A stretch of 64,000 nucleotides of DNA. It comes from Roseiarcus sp963741405. Its GTDB lineage: Bacteria > Pseudomonadota > Alphaproteobacteria > Rhizobiales > Beijerinckiaceae. The stretch is taken from contig CAVUHX010000016.1 in assembly GCA_963741405.1 (NCBI GenBank), positions 42,785-106,784 on the forward strand, given 5' to 3'. Shown here piece by piece: positions 16,101 to 24,887 of this stretch. The notes beneath the pieces are model-generated. The model was not told where the DNA came from, made no database searches, and saw only the letters and a program-made list of their open reading frames with translations. How positions within the stretch are numbered: position 1 is the stretch's first letter; the number at the start of each line of letters is the position of its first letter. The position numbers and the translations under genes were made by a program.

Positions 16101-17897
16101 GGCGTGACGACGGAATATCTCGTCAACTCGGACATGATCCAAATCAAGATGGCGCAAGGCGCCAAGCCCGGCGAAGGCGGCCAGTTGCCCGGGCACAAGG
16201 TCGATGCGGTCATCGCCAAGGTCCGGCACTCGACCCAGGGCGTCGGGCTAATCTCGCCGCCGCCGCACCATGACATTTACTCGATTGAGGATCTTAAACA
16301 GCTGGTCTACGACCTGAAGAACGTCAATCCCGCGGCTGCGGTTTCGGTCAAGCTCGTCTCCGAGGTCGGGGTCGGCACAGTGGCGGCGGGCGTCGCCAAG
16401 TGCAAGGCCGATCACGTCACGATCTCAGGCTTCGAGGGAGGCACCGGCGCATCGCCTCTGACCTCAATCAAGCACGCGGGATCACCGTGGGAGATAGGCC
16501 TTGCCGAGACCCATCAGACGCTCGTGATGAACGGGCTGAGATCACGCATCGCGGTACAGGTCGACGGCGGCCTGCGAACCGGCCGCGACGTGGTCATAGG
16601 CGCGCTTCTGGGCGCGGACGAATTCGGCTTTGCCACGGCGCCGCTGATCGCCGCCGGCTGCATTATGATGCGCAAGTGCCATCTTAACACGTGTCCTGTC
16701 GGCGTCGCTACGCAAGACCCAGTCTTGCGGAAGCGATTTGTCGGCAAGCCGGAGCACGTCATTAACTACTTCTTCTTCGTCGCAGAGGAGGTGCGGGCGA
16801 TGATGGCGGCGCTTGGCTACCGTAGATTTGACGAAATGATTGGCCAGAGGCAGATGCTGGACAAGGCCAAGCTCCTCGAACACGCCAAGGCGCAAGGCCT
16901 CGATTTCTCGAAGCTGTTCCACAAACCGACGCCTTGGGGGGGCGACACGATCTATCGCAGCATCGAGCAGGATCATGGACTTGAGCGTGTGCTCGACCGC
17001 CGACTGCTTGCCGAGACGAGCCACGCGATCGAACACGGTAAGCACGTTCGCCTCGACCTTGCTATCCGAAACTCGGATCGCTCGACCGGCGCTATGCTAT
17101 CGGGCGAGATCGGCAAGCGTTACGGTCATGCCGGTCTGCGCGACGAGGCGATACATATCAAGTTCAAAGGCACGGCGGGGCAGAGCTTCGGCGCTTTCCT
17201 CGCCAAAGGCGTTACGCTCGAGCTCGAGGGCGACGCCAACGATTACGTCGGCAAGGGTCTGTCAGGTGGGCGGATCGTCGTCTACCCGCCGCGCGAAGCC
17301 GCGCTGCTGAAGCCCGAGGAGTCGATTGTTATCGGAAACACGGTGCTCTACGGCGCGATCGCCGGCGAGTGTTACTTCCGCGGCGTGGCCGGCGAGCGGT
17401 TCGCCGTCCGCAACTCAGGCGCGATCGCTGTGGTCGAAGGCGTCGGCGATCACGGCTGCGAATATATGACGGGTGGGGTCGTCGTCGTGATCGGCGAGAC
17501 CGGCCGAAATTTCGCAGCCGGGATGTCCGGCGGCATCGCTTATGTGCTGGACGAGGCGGGAACTTTCGCCCAACGCTGCAACATGGCGATGGTCGAACTC
17601 GAACCAGTCGCGGCCGAGGAAGAGGTCATGGTGCGTCATCTTCATTCGGGAGGCGACTTGCAGGCGCACGGCCAAGTCGACGTGATGCGCGACATGAACC
17701 GCTTCGACGGGGAGCGCCTCCACCAGTTGATCGTCAACCATGCCAGGGCGACCGAGTCGGCGCGTGCGCGGCGCATCTTGGAGAACTGGGAAGCGTACTT
17801 GCCCAAGTTCCGCAAGGTAATGCCGGTCGAGTACCGGCGTGCGCTGGCGGAGCTCGCAGCAAGGAGCGAAGGGGCGATGCTGGCGGCAGGCGAGTGA
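13191..17897 (+). CDS. gltB: Glutamate synthase (NADPH) large subunit
   Basis: 1568-residue GOGAT alpha subunit: glutamine amide nitrogen is channelled as ammonia to 2-oxoglutarate to form glutamate. A propeptide precedes the nucleophile cysteine C42 in EHDSCGVGF, which becomes N-terminal after processing. The class II amidotransferase domain (to about 430), central domain, FMN-binding synthase domain (GEGGEEPDRFKP, GQLPGHKVDAVIAKVR, GFEGGTGASPL, LGADEFGFATAPLIA), the 3Fe-4S cysteines in CIMMRKCHLNTCPVGVATQD and the C-terminal beta-helix domain (MSGGIAYVLDE) are all intact. Ammonia assimilation with gltD 115 bp downstream. Confidence 0.98.
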   Translation: MNAETQKESLAAPASARVSHGIDPFLPRAHGLYDPAMEHDSCGVGFVADMRNRKSHDILEKGLQILVNLDHRGAVGADPTLGDGCGVLTQIPHSFFAPECARLGFELPDPGHYAIGQFFMPRDGEARKQVRNIVEEVVATEGQTVLGWRDVPVDNTGLGERVKAVEPVAQQIFVGRAANLGSEDEFERRLFIIRKVVSNCVYARGGPQIAEYYPVSMSARTIVYKGMVLVRQLAPYYRDLLDSRYETALALVHQRFATNTFPSWRLAHPYRLVAHNGEINTLRGNVNWMAARQASVDSELFGNDISKLWPISYEGQSDTACFDNALEFLVQGGYSLVHAMMMLIPEAWAGNPLMDEERRAFYEYHAALMEPWDGPAAVAFTDGRQIGATLDRNGLRPARYFVTDDDLVVLASEMGVLPVPEEKIVAKWRLQPGKMLLVDLNEHRIVSDAEIKLTLSRAHPYHSWLEKTQIVLEELNPVEPRASRTDVSLLDRQQAFGYTQEDLAFLLTPMATTGQEAIGSMGTDTPISALSSKSKLLYTYFKQNFAQVTNPPIDPIREELVMSLVSFIGPRPNLLDLEGTARHKRLEVRQPILTNEDLEKIRCIGHFEDSFDTKTLDITYAVETGAAGMEEAVKRLCDRAEAAVHGRYNIIILSDRMVGADRIPIPALLATAAVHHHLIRKGLRTSVGLVVETGETREIHHFACLAGYGAEAINPYLAFETLSAMTKDLPEPISSYEVIKRFIKSIDKGLLKVMSKMGISTYQSYCGAQIFDAVGLSKAFVNEFFFGTATTIEGAGLAEIAEETRRRHAEAFGNSPVLKTSLEVGGEYAYRVRGEAHNWTPQTVSLLQHAVRGGARDRYDAFARILNEQSEQLLTVRGLFRIRSAEDDGRAPVPVAEVEPASEIVKRFATGAMSFGSISREAHTTLAIAMNQIGGKSNTGEGGEEPDRFKPLANGDSMRSAIKQVASGRFGVTTEYLVNSDMIQIKMAQGAKPGEGGQLPGHKVDAVIAKVRHSTQGVGLISPPPHHDIYSIEDLKQLVYDLKNVNPAAAVSVKLVSEVGVGTVAAGVAKCKADHVTISGFEGGTGASPLTSIKHAGSPWEIGLAETHQTLVMNGLRSRIAVQVDGGLRTGRDVVIGALLGADEFGFATAPLIAAGCIMMRKCHLNTCPVGVATQDPVLRKRFVGKPEHVINYFFFVAEEVRAMMAALGYRRFDEMIGQRQMLDKAKLLEHAKAQGLDFSKLFHKPTPWGGDTIYRSIEQDHGLERVLDRRLLAETSHAIEHGKHVRLDLAIRNSDRSTGAMLSGEIGKRYGHAGLRDEAIHIKFKGTAGQSFGAFLAKGVTLELEGDANDYVGKGLSGGRIVVYPPREAALLKPEESIVIGNTVLYGAIAGECYFRGVAGERFAVRNSGAIAVVEGVGDHGCEYMTGGVVVVIGETGRNFAAGMSGGIAYVLDEAGTFAQRCNMAMVELEPVAAEEEVMVRHLHSGGDLQAHGQVDVMRDMNRFDGERLHQLIVNHARATESARARRILENWEAYLPKFRKVMPVEYRRALAELAARSEGAMLAAGE

Positions 17898-18012
17898 GCT
17901 GACCGCAAGAATCGGGGTCAGGAGAAGACCTTACGGTCTAGCAAACAAGGGGGATGGACAGCGCCGCGCGCCTCCTCCCCGCGCCTTGGCCTTTGCGGGG
18001 CCAGGGGAAGGA

Positions 18013-19437
18013 ATGAGCATGGGCAAGGTGACAGGCTTTTTGGAGATTGATCGGACAGACCGGCGCTACGCCCCGGCCTCGGACCGGATTCGGCATTATC
18101 GGGAGTTCGTTCTCCCCCTGAGCGAGGAGGGGATCCGCAATCAGGCGGCTCGCTGCATGAACTGCGGCATCCCGTACTGCCACAACGGCTGCCCGGTCAA
18201 CAACCAAATTCCCGACTGGAACGACCTCGTTTACCGCGGCGACTGGCATGAGGCTGCACGCAATCTCCTTTCCACCAACAATTTCCCGGAGTTCACCGGT
18301 CGGGTTTGCCCTGCCCCCTGTGAGGCCTCCTGCACGCTCAACATCCAGGACGCCCCAGTCACAATCAAGACGATCGAATGCGCCGTTATCGACCGCGCGT
18401 TCGCGGAGGGTTGGGTAACGCCCGAACCATCGGCGGACCGTACGGGCAAGAAGATCGCCATCGTCGGCTCTGGTCCTGCCGGCCTCGCCTGCGCCCAACA
18501 GCTCGCGCGCGCCGGCCACGAAGTGCACGTCTACGAAAAGCAGGCCAAGGCCGGCGGTTTGTTGCGCTATGGCATCCCGGACTTCAAGCTTGAGAAGCGC
18601 CACATAGATCGCCGCGTCGAGCAGATGACTGCCGAGGGCGTAGTCTTCCACTACGACGCCTTTGTCGGCGTCAACGTCAGCGCCCGCATCCTCTTCGACG
18701 ACTATGATGCGATTGCGCTGGCCGGCGGCGCAGAGGCGTCGCGAGATCTGCAGGTTCCGGGTCGGGACCTCGTCGGAGTCCATTTCGCAATGGACTTCCT
18801 ACCGCAGCAGAACCGACGCGTTTCGGGAGAGCCGCTCGGCACGAACCAGGCCATCCTTGCTTCTGGCAAACATGTCGTGGTGATCGGCGGTGGGGATACT
18901 GGCTCCGACTGCATCGGCACGTCCATTCGCCAGGGCGCGCTCAAAGTGACGCAGCTGGAAATACTGCCGATGCCTCCCAAGGCCGAGGACAAGCTGCTAA
19001 CCTGGCCGAACTGGCCGCTAAAGCTCCGCACGTCATCGAGCCACGAGGAAGGAGCCGAGCGGGACTTCGCAGTAATGACGACGGCGTTCGAGGGCGAGAA
19101 CGGCATCCTCACAGGCCTGAAGTGCGTACGCGTCGACGAAAAGATGAAGCCCGTTGCAGGAACTGAATTTATCCTAAAGGCCGATCTCGTTCTTCTAGCT
19201 ATGGGTTTCGTGTCACCGGTGAAAGAGGGAATGCTTAACGAACTCGGCGTGGTGCTCGACGGCCGGGGCAACGTCGCCGCCGACACGGAGAGCTACACCT
19301 CGTCGCTCGCCAAGGTGTTCGCCTGTGGCGACATGCGCCGCGGACAGTCGCTCGTCGTTTGGGCGATCCGCGAGGGCCGTCAGTGCGCCGCTGCGGTGGA
19401 CAGAGTTTTGATGGGTGCTACGTCCCTCCCGTGGTAG
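18013..19437 (+). CDS. gltD: Glutamate synthase (NADPH) small subunit
   Basis: 474-residue beta subunit that takes electrons from NADPH through FAD to the large subunit. The N-terminal iron-sulphur domain has CMNCGIPYCHNGCPVNN and GRVCPAPCEASCTLN; the FAD fold is IVGSGPAGLACAQQLARAGH and the NADPH fold VVIGGGDTGSDCIGT. The end carries the FAD-binding FACGDMRRGQSLVVWAIREG. I set the start at ATG 18013 after GGGGAAGG; the upstream reading to 17839 lacks family character. Forms an operon with gltB. Confidence 0.97.
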   Translation: MSMGKVTGFLEIDRTDRRYAPASDRIRHYREFVLPLSEEGIRNQAARCMNCGIPYCHNGCPVNNQIPDWNDLVYRGDWHEAARNLLSTNNFPEFTGRVCPAPCEASCTLNIQDAPVTIKTIECAVIDRAFAEGWVTPEPSADRTGKKIAIVGSGPAGLACAQQLARAGHEVHVYEKQAKAGGLLRYGIPDFKLEKRHIDRRVEQMTAEGVVFHYDAFVGVNVSARILFDDYDAIALAGGAEASRDLQVPGRDLVGVHFAMDFLPQQNRRVSGEPLGTNQAILASGKHVVVIGGGDTGSDCIGTSIRQGALKVTQLEILPMPPKAEDKLLTWPNWPLKLRTSSSHEEGAERDFAVMTTAFEGENGILTGLKCVRVDEKMKPVAGTEFILKADLVLLAMGFVSPVKEGMLNELGVVLDGRGNVAADTESYTSSLAKVFACGDMRRGQSLVVWAIREGRQCAAAVDRVLMGATSLPW

Positions 19438-19482
19438 CCGACCCAATCGCCAGACGAGACACAGCGAAGGCGCAGGAAGAAA

Positions 19483-20184
19483 TCAGGCGGTGATGCGTTC
19501 GTCTGCGGGGGACGGTTCGCGCAAAACATAGCCGCGTCCCCACACCGTTTCGATGTAATTGCGTCCATTCGAAGCCATCGCCAGCTTCTTGCGCAGCTTG
19601 CAAATGAAAACGTCGATGATCTTTAGCTCCGGCTCGTCCATGCCACCATAGAGATGGTTCAGGAACATTTCCTTGGTTAGCGTGGTGCCCTTGCGCAGCG
19701 AGAGCAACTCGAGCATCTGATATTCCTTCCCAGTCAGATGAACTCGCGCGCCGTCGACCTCGACGGTCTTCTGATCAAGATTGACAACGAGATCTCCCGT
19801 GGTGATGACCGACTGGGCATGCCCCTTGGAACGCCGCACGATGGCGTGGATGCGGGCAATCAATTCGTCCTTATGGAAGGGCTTGGTCAGGTAGTCGTCG
19901 GCGCCGTGGCCGAGCCCTTTGACCTTGTCCTCGATGCCCGCCATCCCGGACAGAATGAGGATTGGGGTCTTGATTTTGGTAACGCGCAGCGAGCGGAGCA
20001 CCTCGTATCCCGACATGTCCGGCAAATTCAGGTCGAGCAAGATGATGTCGTAATCGTACAGCTTTCCGAGATCGATGCCCTCCTCCCCAAGGTCGGTCGC
20101 ATAGACATTGAAGTTCTCGGATTTCAGCATCAACTCGATGCTTTGCGCGGTCGCCGCATCGTCCTCGATCAATAGTACCCGCAT
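19483..20184 (-). CDS. ctrA: Cell-cycle response regulator CtrA
   Basis: 233-residue OmpR-family regulator, master regulator of cell-cycle and flagellar genes in alphaproteobacteria. The receiver domain begins MRVLLIEDDAATAQSIELML, the phosphorylated aspartate is D51 in IILLDLNLPDM and the switch lysine is in YLTKPFHKDEL. The C-terminal winged helix contains LTGKEYQMLELLSLRKGTT and the very conserved GGMDEPELKIIDVFICKLRK. Sequence is nearly diagnostic for CtrA. A long upstream region with multiple CcrM methylation sites precedes it, and a fliJ gene lies divergently upstream. Confidence 0.97.
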   Translation of the reverse strand: MRVLLIEDDAATAQSIELMLKSENFNVYATDLGEEGIDLGKLYDYDIILLDLNLPDMSGYEVLRSLRVTKIKTPILILSGMAGIEDKVKGLGHGADDYLTKPFHKDELIARIHAIVRRSKGHAQSVITTGDLVVNLDQKTVEVDGARVHLTGKEYQMLELLSLRKGTTLTKEMFLNHLYGGMDEPELKIIDVFICKLRKKLAMASNGRNYIETVWGRGYVLREPSPADERITA

Positions 20185-20757
20185 GTTAGGCTCCCCGCCT
20201 CGCCTTCCGCCTCGTGACCGCGGTTTTGTACGTCGCCTTCACGCCCAATCTTCGCCGCGCGCAGTCAGATTCACCCGGGATGATTCGAAATAGAGAGTGA
20301 CCGCCATTGGTTAACAAATCGTGATTCCTTCGCGCAAGTCCCTTATGGCGACCTTACGGAACTCGAATAAGGGCCTGAATTAGAACGATATCCGTAGCCG
20401 ACATTTTTAACATAATGAATTAGAGAGAAGCCGTAAGCGATTCATCGCACTCGTAAACATGCGAGCGGCGTTATCGCTGCTCCTATTGATCTCCATCGGA
20501 AATTTTGGACGCACCTGACTCGCCCTAGCCACGATTGTTAAGGATACGCGTAAACGAATTGCTAACGCCGCATGGACAGATTGCTCAAGGGGTTGGTCGC
20601 GAGGCGGCAAGGCCTCGCGCTTAGCGGAAGACCCCTTTCCCCACGTAACGGTAACAAAAGCGAAACCTTCGTACTGCAGTCTCCGACGGTCTCAAGGTGA
20701 TTGAGTTCGGGGGCGACGCCGCCTTCTTCGTGGGTTGCTTGCATGGAGCGTCTTGGA
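20185..20757. promoter_or_regulatory. ctrA upstream region with five GANTC sites
   Basis: This 573-bp region separates ctrA from divergent fliJ. GANTC sites lie at 20268-20272, 20282-20286, 20323-20327, 20439-20443 and 20517-20521, several-fold more than expected by chance at this GC content. In Caulobacter a GANTC site in the ctrA P1 promoter links transcription to the methylation state of DNA. CtrA half-sites (TTAAC) occur at 20311 and 20407; the one at 20311 reads TTAACCAATGG on the minus strand, near the TTAACCAT motif. No coding sequence is evident. Confidence 0.6.
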
Positions 20758-21126
20758 ATGAAGTCCCGGGACACGTTTATTCGCCTGAAGCGCTTTCAGC
20801 TCGACGAAAAGGGGCGTCGGGTCCGGCAAATCGAAACGATGCTTGCCGAGTTCGCACGAATTTCGGCTGAGCTCGACCGAGAAATCGCGAACGAGGAAAA
20901 GCGCGCGGGAATAAGCGACCCTCGCCATTTCGCTTATCCGACCTACGCTCGCGCCGCCTCGGTTCGGCGCGACAACCTCAAGAGCTCGATTGCGGAGCTT
21001 ACAATGCAGATAGAGGAGGCCAGGGCCGCGCAGGAAGCTGCACACGCGGAACTCCTCAAATTTGAAACGCTCGAATCCCGCGACAAGTCGAACGATCGGC
21101 CGATCGAGGTTCTCATCCGCGCCTGA
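20758..21126 (+). CDS. fliJ: Flagellar export chaperone FliJ
   Basis: 122-residue, highly charged, almost wholly helical protein. The start MKSRDTFIRLKRFQLDEKGR and the middle REIANEEKRAGISDPRHFAYPTYARAA match the FliJ proteins found beside ctrA in Hyphomicrobiales. FliJ forms a coiled coil that sits in the FliI ATPase ring of the flagellar type III export apparatus. I chose ATG 20758; in-frame starts at 20743 and 20701 are possible. No other flagellar gene follows, so fliJ is separated from fliI here or fliI lies elsewhere. Confidence 0.8.
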   Translation: MKSRDTFIRLKRFQLDEKGRRVRQIETMLAEFARISAELDREIANEEKRAGISDPRHFAYPTYARAASVRRDNLKSSIAELTMQIEEARAAQEAAHAELLKFETLESRDKSNDRPIEVLIRA

Positions 21127-21359
21127 TGGCTCAAGTGTCCTCGACCAACTCACGACGTCAAGACTTGAGCGCGCGTTGTCCCAGCCCGCGCCAATCTGCC
21201 GACATCTCGCCCGGCGCGGAGTGAGACGCTTTGTAGCGTTGCGGCGCGACCGGCGATGCTCTATGGGTTTGCGACGCCGCGAATGCGGCCAACCCCGCTG
21301 GGGAAAGCTGGCCGGGCACAGGTCAAGCAAAAACATCGACGGTCTTTGGGGAAAGTCTC

Positions 21360-22487
21360 ATGTTGATTGGAGTGGTCGCGGAAACGGACCCGGCGGAGAC
21401 TCGCGTCGCGACGACACCCGAGACAGTCAAGAAATTCATCGGCCTTGGCGCCGAGGTCGCGGTCGAGAGCGGCGCGGGCCTCAAGGCCGGAGTGATCGAC
21501 GCGGACTTTGCAAACGCGGGCGCTCGAATTGTCACTGCCGCGGAGGCGTTCGGCGCGGACGTCGTGCTCAAGGTGCGCCGGCCGAGCGCCACCGAACTTG
21601 GACTGGTCAAGCCCCGCGCGCTCGTCGTTGCGACCATGGACCCCTACGGCCATACCGATGCGGTCCAGGCCATGGCGAAGGCTGGCGTTTCCGCCTTCGC
21701 GATGGAGTTGATGCCGCGCATCACGCGCGCGCAGGTGATGGACGTCCTGTCCAGCCAGGCCAATCTCGCCGGATACCGCGCCGTCCTCGACGCCGCCGCC
21801 GAATACGGCCGGGCGATGCCGATGATGATGACGCCGGCCGGCACAGTTCCTGCGGCCAAGCTCTTCGTCATGGGCGTCGGCGTCGCGGGCCTTCAGGCGA
21901 TCGCGACTGGGCGGCGCCTCGGCGCGATCGTCACCGCGACCGACGTCCGCCCGGCGACCAAGGAGCAGGTCGAGTCGCTTGGCGCGAAGTTCGTCGCCGT
22001 CGAGGATGACGAGTTCAAGCAGGCGGAGACCGCCGGCGGTTACGCCAAGGAAATGTCGGACGCCTACAAGGCCAAGCAGGCGGCGCTCATCGCCTCGCAC
22101 ATCGCCAAGCAGGACATTGTCATCACGACCGCGTTGATCCCCGGCCGTCCTGCTCCGCGTCTCGTGACCGCCGAGATGGTGAAGTCGATGCGCCCTGGCT
22201 CGGTCATCGTCGACATCGCCGTCGAGCGTGGCGGCAACTGCGAGCTCGCCAAGGCGGGCGAACTCGTGACGAGCGACAACGGCGTCAAGATCGTTGGCTA
22301 TTCCAGCGTGACCCGCCTCGCGGCCACCGCCTCCTCGCTTTATGCGCGCAACCTCTACGCCTTTGTCGAGACGCTGATCGACAAGGCGAACAAGGCGCTC
22401 GCGGTCAACTGGGACGACGAACTCGTGAAGGCGACCTGCCTCACCCGCGACGGCGCGGTCGTTCACCCCAACTTTCAACCCAAGTAG
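21360..22487 (+). CDS. pntAA: NAD(P) transhydrogenase subunit alpha part 1
   Basis: 375-residue soluble NAD(H)-binding domain I of the proton-translocating transhydrogenase. N-terminal alanine-dehydrogenase-like half (MLIGVVAETDPAETRVATTP; MKKS equivalent KVRRPS), then the Rossmann fold GVGVAGLQAIATGRRLGAIV with D in TATDVRP. The flexible loop and RPAPRLVT region are present. In this split form, subunit alpha is divided into PntAA and the membrane part PntAB that follows 40 bp downstream. The enzyme couples hydride transfer between NADH and NADP+ to proton entry and supplies NADPH. Confidence 0.96.
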   Translation: MLIGVVAETDPAETRVATTPETVKKFIGLGAEVAVESGAGLKAGVIDADFANAGARIVTAAEAFGADVVLKVRRPSATELGLVKPRALVVATMDPYGHTDAVQAMAKAGVSAFAMELMPRITRAQVMDVLSSQANLAGYRAVLDAAAEYGRAMPMMMTPAGTVPAAKLFVMGVGVAGLQAIATGRRLGAIVTATDVRPATKEQVESLGAKFVAVEDDEFKQAETAGGYAKEMSDAYKAKQAALIASHIAKQDIVITTALIPGRPAPRLVTAEMVKSMRPGSVIVDIAVERGGNCELAKAGELVTSDNGVKIVGYSSVTRLAATASSLYARNLYAFVETLIDKANKALAVNWDDELVKATCLTRDGAVVHPNFQPK

Positions 22488-22527
22488 GCCTGACGCGCCG
22501 CCTGCCGCTTAAGAACCGGAGAGCCGG

Positions 22528-22950
22528 ATGGACAATCTCGACGCCGCAATCGCCAAACTCAAAGCCGCTGCCGACGCTGCGCAACAGGCGGCGCAGTCGG
22601 TGCACGCCTATGGCGACCAGGTCGCCGCGGCGGGGCACGCGGCCTCGGGCGGCGCCATCGATCCGTTCGTATTCCGGCTCGCGATCTTCGCCCTCGCGGT
22701 GTTCGTCGGCTACTACGTCGTCTGGTCGGTGACTCCGGCGTTGCATACCCCGCTGATGTCCGAGACCAACGCCATCTCCTCGGTCATCGTCGTCGGCGCG
22801 CTGCTCTCGGTCGGCGTCGCTGCTGTCGACAGTGGATCCACCTTCGCCCGCGTCGTCGGCTTCATCGCCCTCATCCTCGCCTCGGTCAATATCTTCGGCG
22901 GGTTCCTCGTGACCGAACGCATGCTCGCCATGTACAAGAAGAAGGGCTGA
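22528..22950 (+). CDS. pntAB: NAD(P) transhydrogenase subunit alpha part 2
   Basis: 140-residue membrane subunit. An Ala/Gln-rich N-terminal helix (about residues 1-40) is followed by four hydrophobic segments with the conserved FVGYYVVWSVTPALHTPLMSETNAISSVIVVG region and FGGFLVTERMLAMY at the end. The SD GGAGAG precedes the ATG. It lies between pntAA and pntB and contributes to the proton channel. Confidence 0.95.
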   Translation: MDNLDAAIAKLKAAADAAQQAAQSVHAYGDQVAAAGHAASGGAIDPFVFRLAIFALAVFVGYYVVWSVTPALHTPLMSETNAISSVIVVGALLSVGVAAVDSGSTFARVVGFIALILASVNIFGGFLVTERMLAMYKKKG

Positions 22951-22955
22951 CGGTC

Positions 22956-24356
22956 GTGAACGCCAACCTCGCCGCGCTCCTCTACCTCGTCGCGGGCGTC
23001 CTGTTCATCCTGGCCCTCCGCGGCCTCTCTTCGCCCGCCTCCTCGCGGCAGGGCAACCGCTTTGGCATGATCGGCATGGCGATCGCGGTCCTGACGACGC
23101 TGGCCCTGAAGCCGCCCTCGGGGGCGGCCTCGTGGCTGCTGATCGTCCTGGCCATCGCCATCGGCGGCTCGATCGGCGTCTGGCGCGCCCGCACCATTCA
23201 GATGACGGCGATGCCGCAGCTGGTGGCGATGTTCCACTCGCTGGTCGGACTGGCCGCGGTGCTGGTGGCGGCGGGAGCGCTCTACGCGCCCGACGCCTTC
23301 GGCATCGCCGAGGGCATGGGCATCCATCCGGCGAGCATCATCGAGATGTCGCTTGGCCAGGCCATCGGCGCGATAACCTTCACCGGCTCGATCATCGCCT
23401 TCCTCAAGCTCGACGGACGCATGTCCGGCGCGCCGATCCTTCTGCCCCAGCGCCATGCGATCAACATCGGCCTCGGCGTCGCGCTCGTCGTGCTGATCGC
23501 GCTCTTCTACGCCACGCAGTCGGCCGCCTTCTTCTGGCTGATCGCCCTCGTCTCGCTGACCCTCGGCGTGACGCTCATCGTCCCGATCGGCGGCGCGGAC
23601 ATGCCGGTCGTCATCTCGATGCTGAACTCCTATTCCGGTTGGGCGGCGGCGGGCATCGGCTTCACCCTCGGCAACCTCGCCCTCATCATCACCGGCGCCC
23701 TCGTCGGCTCGTCGGGCGCGATCCTGTCCTACATCATGTGCAAGGGCATGAACCGCTCGTTCTTCTCGGTCATCCTCGGCGGTTTCGGCGGCGAGGTGGC
23801 GGGGCCCGCCGGCGGCAAGGAGACGCGGCCGGTCAAGCAGGGCTCGGCCGAGGACGCCGCCTTCATGATGAAGAACGCCTCGAAGGTGATCATCGTGCCC
23901 GGCTACGGCATGGCGGTCGCGCAGGCCCAGCATTCGCTGAGGGAACTGGCGGACCTCCTGAAGAAGGAGGGCGTCGAGGTCAAGTACGCGATCCATCCGG
24001 TCGCCGGCCGCATGCCCGGCCACATGAACGTGCTGCTGGCCGAAGCCAACGTGCCCTACGACGAGGTGTTCGAACTCGAGGACATCAACAACGAGTTCGC
24101 CCAGACCGACGTCGCCTATGTCATCGGCGCGAACGACGTCACCAACCCGGCCGCCAAGACCGACCCGAAGTCGCCGATCTACGGCATGCCGATCCTCGAC
24201 GTCGAGAAGGCGAAGACGGTGCTGTTCGTCAAGCGCGGCATGGGCTCGGGCTACGCAGGGGTCGAGAACGAGCTGTTCTTCCGCGACAATACGCTGATGC
24301 TGTTCGGCGACGCCAAGAAGATGACCGACTCGATCGTCAAGGCGATGCAGCACTGA
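22956..24356 (+). CDS. pntB: NAD(P) transhydrogenase subunit beta
   Basis: 466-residue subunit starting with GTG at 22956, 5 bp after pntAB. Nine or so hydrophobic segments form the proton-translocating domain II in the first 270 residues; the C-terminal domain III binds NADP(H) with the motif VPGYGMAVAQAQH, the GRMPGHMNVLLAEA loop and IGANDVTNPAAKTDP. All are intact and the length is standard. Confidence 0.97.
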   Translation: MNANLAALLYLVAGVLFILALRGLSSPASSRQGNRFGMIGMAIAVLTTLALKPPSGAASWLLIVLAIAIGGSIGVWRARTIQMTAMPQLVAMFHSLVGLAAVLVAAGALYAPDAFGIAEGMGIHPASIIEMSLGQAIGAITFTGSIIAFLKLDGRMSGAPILLPQRHAINIGLGVALVVLIALFYATQSAAFFWLIALVSLTLGVTLIVPIGGADMPVVISMLNSYSGWAAAGIGFTLGNLALIITGALVGSSGAILSYIMCKGMNRSFFSVILGGFGGEVAGPAGGKETRPVKQGSAEDAAFMMKNASKVIIVPGYGMAVAQAQHSLRELADLLKKEGVEVKYAIHPVAGRMPGHMNVLLAEANVPYDEVFELEDINNEFAQTDVAYVIGANDVTNPAAKTDPKSPIYGMPILDVEKAKTVLFVKRGMGSGYAGVENELFFRDNTLMLFGDAKKMTDSIVKAMQH

Positions 24357-24366
24357 AGGGACGGCG

Positions 24367-24834
24367 ATGGCGCGAGCCGGATTCGTCAGGGGCCTCGCCG
24401 CCCTCGCCCTTGCGACCCTCGCCGGCGCCCACGCGCTTGCGCAGAATCCACCCGCGCCGGGCGCTCACGACCGGTTCCGCTGGCCCTTGCGCGGGCCGAT
24501 CGTCCAGGAATTCAAGAGCGGCGACACCGACGGCATCGATATCGCCGCGCCGGTCGGCGAGCCGGTGCACGCCGCCGCCAACGGAACCTGCATCTATGCC
24601 GGAGACGACATCAAGACCTACGGCAAGCTCGTCCTGATCCGCCACGCCGACGGCTATGTCACCGCCTATGCCGACAACAGCGAGCTTGACGTTAAGGAAG
24701 GCGATACGGTCCGGCGCGGGCAGATCATCGCCAAATCCGGCGACAGCGGCGCGGTCAAGTCGCCGCGGCTGCATTTCGAACTGCGCAAGGACGGCAAGGC
24801 GATCGACCCGATCCGCTACCTGGCGCCGCTCTAG
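24367..24834 (+). CDS. Secreted M23-family (LytM-type) peptidase domain protein
   Basis: 155-residue protein with signal peptide (about residues 1-25, ALAQ cleavage). The M23 fold is clear: RWPLRGPIVQEF, DGIDIAAPVGEPVHAAANG, YGKLVLIRHADGYVTAYAD and SPRLHFELRKDG. The first zinc histidine of the HxxxD motif (usually GxHxGxD) is replaced: here the stretch reads GDTDGIDIA, so the usual H is missing, while the HxH-like end is LHFEL. It may therefore be a catalytically inactive LytM that acts as an activator like EnvC/NlpD, or bind glycan only. No LysM domain. It follows pntB by 10 bp. Confidence 0.8.
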   Translation: MARAGFVRGLAALALATLAGAHALAQNPPAPGAHDRFRWPLRGPIVQEFKSGDTDGIDIAAPVGEPVHAAANGTCIYAGDDIKTYGKLVLIRHADGYVTAYADNSELDVKEGDTVRRGQIIAKSGDSGAVKSPRLHFELRKDGKAIDPIRYLAPL

Positions 24835-24858
24835 GCCGAGCCCGTTTCGAGCGATTCC

Positions 24859-24887
24859 AAGGGGTTGCGGCGCCATTTCCGGGCGAC
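24859..24887 (+). repeat. 29-bp direct repeat, copy 1
   Basis: The 29 bases starting AAGGGGTTGCGG are identical to those at 24991-25019. Parts of the same words (GCGCCATTTCCG) recur between the copies. The arrangement looks like a dispersed chromosomal intergenic repeat family rather than a mobile element with ends. Confidence 0.7.

Noticed and set aside
22713..24353. 546-codon minus-strand reading opposite pntB
   Set aside because: Shadow of pntB; highly charged repetitive composition (HRDDRH, ADRDDE) and no domain.
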